Shown here: in pieces, positions 55,216 through 64,000 of the stretch
Numbering within the stretch: the stretch's first letter is position 1
Layout of the letters: each line of letters starts with the position of its first letter
NCBI RefSeq assembly: GCF_008728515.1
Contig: NC_044995.1
Coordinates: forward strand, 10,365,104-10,429,103
Direction: 5' to 3'
Source of the DNA: Papio anubis
Lineage: Eukaryota > Chordata > Mammalia > Primates > Cercopithecidae
Length of the DNA: 64,000 bases
Position numbers and translations under genes: made by a program
The notes under the pieces: model-generated
Told to the model about the DNA's origin: nothing
What the model saw: only the letters and a program-made list of their open reading frames with translations
Database searches by the model: none

Positions 55216-55525
55216 TGTTATGACCCGATTGCTAACCCAACGTCAAGTGGAACCAGAATTAGTTACACGAGGCTAAACTAATAGATAACTAGATATTCTT
55301 ACACTATTTTATTCTAAATCGCGCCTAATTATTTTTATGTTTTGTCTTCAGAGGCAAGAACATTCTATTTTGAGCTGTTTATAGCTTAGAACAAACTTGG
55401 TAAAGTATTTGTGGGCACAATGGAAGCATTTATCTTTCTGTTTGATTTCTCTAGGACTTGGAAACCATTTGTGAGTACTCTTATTTTATGGGAAAATAGT
55501 TATAGACATAAGTTTAATAAGACGG
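55216..55525. other. AT-rich unclassified sequence
   Basis: No motif supported. Confidence 0.3.
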
Positions 55526-55790
55526 GTTTTTTTTGTTTTTTTTTTTTGACAGAGTCTCGCTCTGTCGCCCAGGTTGGAGTGAGCGGCGCCATCTCGGCTC
55601 ACTGCAAGCTCCGCCTCCCGGGTTCCCGCCATTCTCCTGCCTCAGCCTCCCGAGCAGCTGGGACTACAGGCCTCCGCCGCCGCGCCCGGCTAATTTTTTG
55701 TATTTTTAGTAGAGACGGGGTTTCACCGTGTTAGCCAGGATGGTCTCAGTCTCCCCGCCTCGTGATCCACCCGCCTCTGCCTCCCAAAGG
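55526..55790 (-). mobile_element. AluY-type, 3'-side truncated
   Basis: Breaks off at CTCCCAAAGGACTGG before the usual end. Confidence 0.92.
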
Positions 55791-56213
55791 ACTGGTTTTT
55801 AACAGGACACAATTAGATACACAGGTTATTTTACCAATGCTTTTAGTGGAATGGCATATTTTCAATTATGACCAGACTGCTTGGAGGAATGGAGGTTAAC
55901 GTTACAGCAATGATAAAATGTCTCTTGGAAAGACTGGGCTGATGCCTTGTATACACAATTTCCTTGCAAGATTTATGACTTTGCAGTAAGTGAAGAATGT
56001 TACTTTCAGTCAGGCACGGGAAAAACAAGATATTTTGGGACCTCAAGAAGAGAGGAAGTCACCCACTTCGTATAGGTATTACAGACAGAGTCTGGTGGCA
56101 AATCTTTGGGTTGGCTTCCTAGCCTTGAGGCATTTGAAATGGTAATCTGGATTCCTTATGAAAAAGTTCCAGAAAAACCAACTTGGAAAGAGACTTTGTG
56201 GTGATTTACTATT
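55791..56213. other. Unclassified sequence
   Basis: Looks like an old interspersed element (GTTGGCTTCCTAGCCTTGAG), family not identified. Confidence 0.3.
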
Positions 56214-56521
56214 CTTTTTTTTTTTTTTTTTTTTTTTGAGACGGAGTCTCGCTCTGTCTCCCAGGCTGGAGTGCAGTGGCCAGATCTCGGCTCACTACAA
56301 GCTCCGCTTCCCGGATTCACGCCATTCTCCTGCCTCAGCCTCCCGAGTAGCTGGGACTACAGGAGCCCGCCACCTTGCCCGGCTAGTTTTTTTGTATTTT
56401 TTTAGTAGAGACGGGGTTTCACCGTGTTAGCCAGGATGGTGTCGATCTCCTGACCTCGTGATCCGCCCGTCTCGGCCTCCCAAAGTGCTGGGATTACAGG
56501 CTTGAGCCACCGCGCCTGGCC
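56214..56521 (-). mobile_element. AluYR-type with perfect target duplication
   Basis: TGTGATTTACTATTCTT flanks both sides. Confidence 0.96.
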
Positions 56522-57149
56522 TGTGATTTACTATTCTTATTGCACGTTGTACAAATAAGCAGGACAAATGTAATACTAAAACGTATTTTGCAAATAAATT
56601 TGTTCTGTGAAGATTTATAGTAAATCTTAAAAATGAAGTTTAGTAAAAATGAAGAAATGGAAAAAGAAAAATCGTTTTTCAGAAGAAATCTATAGTACAT
56701 CTGTTGCCAGATTGTCCATTATTTCTACATTGTTTTTATATTGTTTTTCTACAATTTGAACTAAATCCTGAATTGTTTTCTTGCTACAACGAATCCCTAA
56801 AAAATGAACGAGTTTTAATTTTCTTCATGATGTTTTTAATGGACTCCCCAATGGAATAGATTTTTTCCATCATGGTATATGAAATTTTAAAATTATAATT
56901 CTTATGCGAATTATATTTCTACTCTGTATCTCACTTGGTTTTACTTCTGAAAAAAACTAAGTTCACGGTACTCTGAAGACTAGAGATAATTCAACCATTC
57001 ACAGCATCTATGGCACAATAACTTTGACAGGACTACTCAAAAGAGCCTTCCCAGTGATGAGGGACACCTTGAGAATCAGATTTTCATCATCAGTGTTTTC
57101 AAGAAGAAATATTTCTGATCAAAAGGGGAAAATGAGAAATAAACTTTTA
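56522..57149. other. AT-rich unclassified sequence
   Basis: No gene or family recognised. Confidence 0.3.
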
Positions 57150-57905
57150 GGAATGTGAGTCCTAATTATCTGACCCAGAGAGACATTAAAATGAAATCAC
57201 AATCACACCCTACCCCTCCGCCCCAACTTGTGTATTCATCTCTTGAAACTGCTTGCTATTGCCACAGTAGCTATAGTTAAACTAACAATGCTGCACTGGA
57301 CACTATAATCCATACCCTATAGCTTAACGATGTATCAGCAATCACTAATCAATGCTATTTCTGTCAGACAATGAGATTTTCTGACAACCAACTTTGTAAC
57401 AGTCTACTGCCTGTTTCCACTACTTGCCTTTAAAACCTGCTTGTAACAGTCTGGGCGTGGTGGCTAACTCGTGTAATCCCAGCACTTTGGGAGGCCGAGG
57501 CGGGTGGATCACGAGGTCAGGAGATTGAGACCATCCTGGCTAACATGGTGAAACCCCGTCTCTACTGAAAATCCAAAAAAAAAAAAAAAAGAAAAAAAAA
57601 ATTAGGCAGGCGTGGTGGCAGGCGACTGTAGTCCCAGCTACTCAGGAGGCTGAGTAAGGAGAATGGCTTGAACTCTAGAGGCGGAGCTTGCAGTGAGCTG
57701 AGATCGTGCCACTGCACTCCAGCCTGGGAGACAGAGCGAGACTCCGTCAAAAAACAAAAAACAAAAACACCCCCTTCTTGTAACGAAGGCTGAAGAGAGC
57801 TCAAATCCAAGATCACAGGGTTCTGGGTCTTTTAGGCAGCTGTCCTCACTTTGGAAAAGTTAACTCTTTAAATTATATTTTGTTTTTCAGCCTCCTCGTT
57901 TTAGG
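57150..57905 (+). mobile_element. Probable LTR, unclassified, split by an Alu
   Basis: GCTTGCTATTGCCACAGTAG, GCACTGGACACTATAATCC, TTTAAAACCTGCTTGTAAC and TGTCCTCACTTTGGAAAAGT read like a primate LTR. CTTGTAAC is duplicated around the Alu. Confidence 0.45.
57446..57766 (+). mobile_element. AluY-type
   Basis: Inserted in the probable LTR. Confidence 0.95.
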
Positions 57906-57906
57906 C

Positions 57907-59270
57907 TGACAAAACAAATATAAACAAATTAGATTGCATCAAATGAAAATGCTTCTGCAGAGGAAACAATTCACAAAGTGAATAGATAACACAAACAGAG
58001 AAAATATTTACCAACCATACATCTTACAAGGGATTCGTATCCAGAATATAAGAGAAATACACCTCAAAATTGAGAACACAACCAACCAGATAAGAAATGG
58101 ATATACGACCTGAATAGATGTTTATCGACAGAAGACATACAGCCAACAGATACCTTTAAAAATGCTCAAAATCACTAATCATTAGAGAAATGCAAGTTAA
58201 AACCATAATGAGAAATCACGTCTGTCAGAATGGCTATTATAAAGACAAAAAAAAAAAAAAGTGTTGGACAGGATGTAGGCAAAAGGGAACAATTGTACAC
58301 TGTTGGTGGTGATGTAAAATAGTATAGCCAGTGTGAAAAACAGTACAGAGGTTCCCGAAATAATTAAAAATTGAATTGCCATATGATCCAGCAACCACCC
58401 TACTGGATACATATCCAATACAAAGAAAATACCTGTGTTGAAGAGAGATTTGCACTTTCATGTTTATTGCAGTAGTATTTAAAATAGTCAACATATGGAA
58501 AAAAATCTATGTGTTATCAATGCATGAATGAATAAAGAAAATGTGATATATGGCCGGGCGCGGTGGCTCAAGCCTGTAATCCCAGCACTTTGGGAGGCCG
58601 AGACAGGTGGATCACGAGGTCAGGAGATCGAGACCATCCTGGCTAACACAGTGAAACCCCGTCTCTACTAAAAAGTACAAAAAAACTAGCCGGGCGAGGT
58701 GGCGGGCGCCTGTAGTCCCAGCTACTCCGGAGGCTGAGGCAGGAGAATGGCGTAAACCCGGGAGGCGGAGCTTGCAGTGAGCTGAGATCCGGCCACTGCA
58801 CTCCAACCTGGGCGACAGAGCGAGACTCCGTCTCCAAAAAAAAAAAAAGAAAATGTGATATATGTACACAATGGAATACTGTTCATCTATAGAAAAGAAG
58901 AAAATTCTGTCATTTGCAACAATATGGATGAACCAGAAGAACTTAATGCCGAGTGAAGTAACCAGACACAGAAAGACGAATACTGCATGGTCTCACTCAC
59001 ATGTGAGATCTAAAGAAAGCTGGTCTCATAGAACTAGAAAGTAAAATGGGGTCATTGGGGGTTGATGTGGAGACGGGTTGGGAAGATACTGATCAAAGGA
59101 TACAAAATTTTACTTACACAGAATAAGTAAAAGAGTACAAAAGATGAGTACAACATGGCGACTATAGTTAACAAAATAATGCATTCTTGAAAAATGGCAA
59201 GGGAGTAGTTTTTATTGTCACAAATATAATAACTTTTTGGGCAAATGCATATATTATTTGCCTAGATTTA
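57907..59270 (+). mobile_element. L1M/P ORF2 3' region
   Basis: AGAGGAAACAATTCACAAAG, ATCACTAATCATTAGAGAAA, CATATGATCCAGCAACC and CACAATGGAATACTGTTCAT in L1 order, split by an AluYR. Confidence 0.88.
58552..58848 (+). mobile_element. AluYR-type with target duplication
   Basis: GAAAATGTGATAT on both sides; carries both Old World monkey markers. Confidence 0.96.
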
Positions 59271-59409
59271 GCCATTCCACTGTGTATATATTTCAAAATA
59301 TTATGATGTATAAAATAATTATATATAATTATCTAACAATTTAAATAAAATTAAATGATAATCAAATTTTACACATTACATTGGTGAAGATTGTTTTACT
59401 CTAATTAGA

Positions 59410-59705
59410 TTTTTTTTTCAAGATGGAGTCTTACTCACTCTATCGTCCAGGCTGGAGTCCAGTGGCACAATCTTGGCTCACTGCAACCTCCACCTCCTGG
59501 ATTCAAGCGATTCTCCTGCCTCAGCCTCCTGAGTAGCTGGAATTCCAAGTGTGTGCCACCATGCCGGGCTAATTATTGTATGTTTAGTAGAGACAGGGTT
59601 TCTCCATGTTGGCCAGGTTGGTGTCAAACTCCTGACCTCAAGTGATTCGCCCGCCTCAGTCTCCCAAAATGCTGGGATTACAGGCAAGATCTACCGTACC
59701 TAGCC
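59410..59705 (-). mobile_element. Alu
   Basis: Diverged minus-orientation copy. Confidence 0.93.
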
Positions 59706-60577
59706 TTGAATTAGATTTTAATAACATTTGTAAAAACAAAAACAAAAAAAATTGCAAAACTTTTGTTGAACCTCTCTAGTGAATTTTTCATTTCAGTTAT
59801 TTTACTTTATGGCCCTCAATTTCTAATTAGTTCATTTTTAAAATTTCTATTGGTTGTTGATATTTTCTATTTTGTGAGGTGTTGTTCTTCTAATTTACTT
59901 CAGTTCTTTGCCCGTTGTTTTCTTTAGTTCTTCTGGGTCTACTTAGACAAGTACTTTAGTCTGTGGAGAGTAAGCCCAATGGCTTGACTTCTCATAGACA
60001 TTTATTTCATCTTGATACATTCTGTTTTCTTTGTGTGCCTCATAATTGTTTGTTGACAATTGGAAATTTTGTGTGGCAAATGCAGGAGATCAGATTCTCA
60101 AACTTCACAGGTTTTTTTTTGTTATATTTGTGGGCTGTAGTTTTCTGTTTTTGTTTTGTTTTGTTTGGACTTAATGAAACTATTTTGCAAAAATTCTGTT
60201 TTTTCTTCTCTGTGGTCCCAGCTCATCCCGGCTGACGCTTCTCCTCACAGAACTTGGTGACAAGACGACCCAGGTGAGTGCTTCCTTACATTCCGGGCAA
60301 AACACAGAACCTAAGGAATCGTGAACAAAAGAATTCAGAGCCACGGTTGAGCAATAACATGTCCTGCCTGGTTCTGAGCCACCTCAGCCATGCCCCGGTT
60401 GGACTGACAGTGGGGCCACGTGCTGGGCAGTGGCTCAGGGACAGACCACAGTGTCCAGGTTCACCTCAAATCCCTTTCCTGTACCAACACTGACAATGAG
60501 AGAAAGGAAGACAGTTTCCTTTAGAAACTGAGCCAAGCCCTGGGTTGTCAGAAACTCGGAGCTTCTCTTCGTTGTTA
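59706..60577. other. Intergenic sequence, mostly unclassified
   Basis: AT-rich at the left, moderate GC after 60200. No exon supported. Confidence 0.35.
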
Positions 60578-60980
60578 AAGAAGAAAATGTGGCACATGTA
60601 CACCATGGAGTACTATGCAGCCATAAAAAAAGATGAGTTCATGTTTTTTGCAGGGACATGGATGAAACTGGAAGCCATCATTCTCAGCAAACGATGACAA
60701 GATCGGAAAACCAAACACTGCATGTTCTCACTCATAAGTGGGAGTTGAACAATGAGAACATGTGGACACAGGGAGGGGAACATCACACACTGGGAACCCT
60801 CGGGGTGGGGTGGCAGGGCGGTTAGGGGAGGGATAGCATTAGGGAGAAATACCTAATGTAGGTGATGGGTTGATGGGTGCAGCAAACCACCAGGGTGCGT
60901 GTATACCTATGTAACAAACCTGCACGTTCTGCACATGTAACCCAGAACTTAAAGTATAATTAAAAAAAGAAAAAAAGAAA
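60578..60980 (+). mobile_element. L1PA-type 3' end
   Basis: GTGGCACATGTACACCATGG through ACCTGCACGTTCTGCACATG, then A-rich tail. Confidence 0.93.
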
Positions 60981-62615
60981 ACAGAAGTCTGCTTGTGGCA
61001 GAGAACAGGGCCTGGGGATCAGAAGCCACCGACGCCAACCATTTACGTCAGGTTCTGTGACACGCCTGCAGGGACAGGGCATGGAGAACACAGTCCTCCC
61101 TGACTGAGATGTTGAAGGACAGGTTTATTCAAACACGGAAGACCCTTAAAGTTCTGAACTGTACATGAGAGTGGGCAAGGAAAACGTTACCACTGTCTTC
61201 ATAGAAGCCAGCGGAGCTATTTTCTGTGAAAAGATGCAATTGGAAAAGATACGGAAAGTATCCAACACCCAAACCAACTCCACGAGTGTGCGGGCAATCC
61301 TAATACACTATTCGCTAATTCTGAATGGAAGAATTCCTCTCTGAGGACATGAGCATGAATGCAATTCCAGGCTGAAAAATATTTTGGGAGAACATTCTAG
61401 AGGCAAATCAACCCACTGGGCTTGGTGGTTTCCACAACTGAGGCCACCTGGTATTCCCAAAGAGAATATAAATTTTGTTCATGATTTACTCAAAGCAGAT
61501 AAAATTTTAAAAATATTAGGGATCAGTGCTCCATGAGCATGGGTCAGTAAAATTACGCGTTGGAGAACAACTACTTCCATAAATGTAAGTGTATTTTAAA
61601 AGGATTTATATAAGAAAATAAACAAATTAGAATTATGCAAGAAGAGATAAGAATTTTCTCTCTGCATGTGTATGTGTAGATATGGTATGTGTATATACAT
61701 GGACATACATGTGGCAGATTATACTGTAGATCCCAATCAATGAAGAAATGCAATGTGCAAGGATTTGAAATAATATATGCATCACAACTTAGAGTTTTGC
61801 ATTTCTCAATTTGCCTTCATGAGACAAAAGGAATTGAGAACTGCCTTGACTTTGAACACGAAAGAAGAGAATCTAGCAATCACCAGAGAATGATTACTAT
61901 GGAGATGATTAAATTAAAGACCATTAATTTAATCACATTGATGTAATCAAACCCTTTTTCACCCTACCTCCAGTCTCCCGATTTTACATTCTTATCCATG
62001 AACTCTGATCACCTATAATATACTTAATACATGAGGAGCCCATTTTTGAAGATTTTAAAAAAAGAAATGAATCTCATTTTATTTATGTTGTGATGTAAGG
62101 GAAATGGTAAGATTATAACAATATCTTTTACCTTTAATTTTAGATGGTATAACTAAAAAAGAAAAACAGGACTTTCACTGGCTGATTGTCTGGAAACAGT
62201 TTTGGGATTTCTTTTCTAAGCTTGTTAATTAGAATCTTTACATTATAGAGAAAATGTTTTTGAGAGTTGAGTGTGGTCTGTGGAGTGTCCTGTTAGTAAA
62301 AACTGAGTAGATTTAACTCATCTCCTTTATTGAAATGTGAAAAAGTGTTACATTTATAATAAAAAACTATTTGAAAGTAGCACCATTCATTTTAGAGGAT
62401 TTTAAATGTTACCACAATTTTTAAAATGTTAATTTTAATTAATTTCCAAATTTATCAATAGCCATAATATTCAAGATCTCATCTAAAAATTATTATATGG
62501 CAATATTTTGTCCTTGTTAATTAAAAAAATAACACTCTGAAAACACAATCGTCTTCCTTTATGGTAAAAACCTATCCAATAGTAACAATCATAATGATGC
62601 CAGAATTAAATCAAA
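60981..62615. other. RFPL4A-side 5' flank, no clear repeats
   Basis: AT-rich sequence of about 1.6 kb. No known family or gene recognised; it is the longest repeat-free stretch in the window. Confidence 0.35.
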
Positions 62616-62704
62616 ATCTGATTGGATTAAAAAGGAGGGGAAGGGTGTGGCTAAGGTAGTGGAGAGACCTTCTTCTATAAAAGCTGCTGGCAGCCAGCTG
62701 TCAC
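62616..62704 (+). promoter_or_regulatory. Core promoter of the probable RFPL4A gene
   Basis: An inverted CCAAT box (GATTGG, 62620-62625), a GT/CACCC-type GGGTGTGG (62643-62650) and a perfect TATAAAAG (62676-62683) are spaced as in a tissue-specific polymerase II promoter, giving a start site near 62705. Confidence 0.65.
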
Positions 62705-62765
62705 TCCAGATCTGACTTGTCCGCAGAAGCAGCTAGAGGCCAGGGGAGAAACTCCGGAAGGAGAG
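62705..62765 (+). other. RFPL4A: Probable non-coding first exon of RFPL4A
   Basis: About 60 bases without ATG end at donor GAGAG|GTGAGT (62766). The position is 20 kb upstream of NLRP9 and on the opposite strand, as for primate RFPL4A, an oocyte RING-finger/B30.2 (SPRY) protein. The coding exons would lie beyond the right edge. The gene name rests on position, not on coding sequence. Confidence 0.5.
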
Positions 62766-62946
62766 GTGAGTTCAAGCTTATGGAATTCATTTTTACAAAG
62801 GGTGTATGACAGTCTAGGGGAATGCAATAATTTCTTGATTCCACCAGTGTTGTCTGAGGCCAACTCCATGATAGACATACTGTATATTTGGGGGATAATG
62901 GGACCTCTGCCCTGGTAGCCGTTATGTAAGTCTTAGATTTTCTTCT

Positions 62947-63241
62947 TCTTTTTTTTTTTGAGACGGAGTTTCGCTCTTGTTGCCCAGGTTGGAGTGCAAT
63001 GGTGTGATCTTGGCTCACTGCAACCTCTGCCTCTCGGGTTCAAGCAATTCTCCTGCCTCAGCCTCCCGAGTAGCTGGGATTACAGACACGTGCCAACACG
63101 CCCGGCTAATTTTGTATTTTTAGTAGAGACAGGGTTTCTCCATGTTGGTCAGGCTGGTCTTGAACTCCTGACCTCAGGTGATCCGCCCTCCTCAACCTTC
63201 CAAAGTGCTGGGATTACAGGCGTGAGCCACGGTGCCGGCCA
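62947..63241 (-). mobile_element. Alu with perfect target duplication
   Basis: GTAAGTCTTAGATTTTC flanks both sides; sits in the probable RFPL4A intron 1. Confidence 0.96.
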
Positions 63242-63364
63242 GGTAAGTCTTAGATTTTCAATACCAAGGCTAGAGAAATGACAATCTCCATTTTCTTGAA
63301 TTTCATCAGAATTTGGTAGACTTTCTGAAATGATGAACAGAAGTTCGGTGGTTGGGTTATTCAA

Positions 63365-64000
63365 TGTCAGGTTTTCCTATGGGTTTGGTATTGTTTTCCT
63401 ATTCTCCCCTTCCCACAACCCCTGGCAACCATTTTTCTGTTATTTTCTGATTCTATGAGATCAGTCAACTCAGATTCCACGTAACTGAGATCATACAGTA
63501 TTTACATCCCTCAGCCTCACTTATTTCACTTCCCACAATGCCCTGAGCCTTCATCTGCTTTGGTGCAAATGCCAGGATTTCCTTCTTTTTCATGGTGGAA
63601 TAATTCATTGTATATACCACCATTTCCTTATCCATTTTTCTCCCACAGACTCTGGGGTTATTTCCATGGTTATTGTGAATAACGCTGCAGAGAACCTAAG
63701 AGTACAGATATCTCTTTGACATGCTGACCTCATTTCTCTCATGCATAAACACAGCAGTAGGGTTGCTGGAACATAGTTCTATTCTTAATGTTTTCAGAAA
63801 CCTCCCTGCTATTTTCTGTAGTGGTTGTACCAATTTTCTCTCCCACCAACAGTGTACAAGGGTTCCCCTTTCTCCACTTCCTTACCAACACTTATGTTTT
63901 GTCTTTTTGATCATAGCCATCCTAGCAAGGGGAGGTAGTATCTCATCACGGTTTTGTTGCTGGAGGGCTCAGGAGGGTCCCTGGATGCCAGAGAGACCCC
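63365..64000 (-). mobile_element. L1M ORF2/3'-UTR region
   Basis: CACAACCCCTGGCAACCATT, TTTCCATGGTTATTGTGAAT and GTGTACAAGGGTTCCCCTTT are reverse-strand L1 landmarks. Runs out of the window. Confidence 0.85.

Noticed and set aside
1..64000. CRISPR arrays, operons, tRNA or rRNA genes.
   Set aside because: None seen; regular repeats are minisatellites or Alu/L1 and the genome is primate.

Overview
The window is primate genomic DNA, most likely from an Old World monkey. About fifty Alu copies cover much of it. Several are young Y-type copies with the diagnostic stretch GAGATCCGGCCACTG and the phrase CCGGGCGAGGTGGCGGGCGCC-like, which I associate with cercopithecid AluYR lineages. The one protein-coding gene that can be read almost completely is NLRP9, on the minus strand. 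Its product is close to, but clearly different from, the human protein as I remember it. Prokaryotic-type features are absent. Layout, left to right: (a) 1-3631 is a second, apparently identical copy of 10918-14548, including the last two NLRP9 exons. It ends in a CT-rich tract at a 100-N assembly gap (3632-3731). (b) 3732-10917 is 3' flank of NLRP9: Alus, a CpG-rich island (about 4196-4620), an MLT1-type LTR, a 55-bp minisatellite (about 6338-6863) and an unclassified stretch. (c) 10992-42394 is NLRP9, read right to left: exon 1 (pyrin domain, 42394-42115), exon 2 (NACHT, 35040-33489), leucine-rich-repeat exons 3-6 (31440-15937), exon 7 of which only the 3' half can be read (15498-15410), exon 8 (14051-13881) and exon 9 with the stop codon (11124-10992). 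All junctions have GT/AG sites and the expected phases, except at the damaged exon 7. (d) 42400-62600 is the intergenic region upstream of NLRP9: L1 pieces, Alus, an LTR with TATA and poly(A) signals (49536-49952), a GAT-trinucleotide repeat grown out of a MIR (50273-50655) and an L1 5'-UTR-only fragment (53262-55215). (e) 62616-62765 is a TATA/CCAAT promoter with a short non-coding exon on the plus strand. Its distance from NLRP9 fits the 5' end of RFPL4A, the neighbour in other primates. NLRP9 is a cytosolic pattern-recognition receptor and is also expressed in the germ line; RFPL4A is an oocyte gene. The window therefore holds one edge of the primate NLRP oocyte/innate-immune cluster of chromosome 19q13.4 type. 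The most notable observations concern assembly and structure: the perfect 3.6-kb duplication beside the gap, the collapse of exon 7 into a CpG- and GATC-rich tract (about 15499-15905), and a long imperfect palindrome in intron 3 (26868-27350). I did not find an undescribed multi-gene system here.
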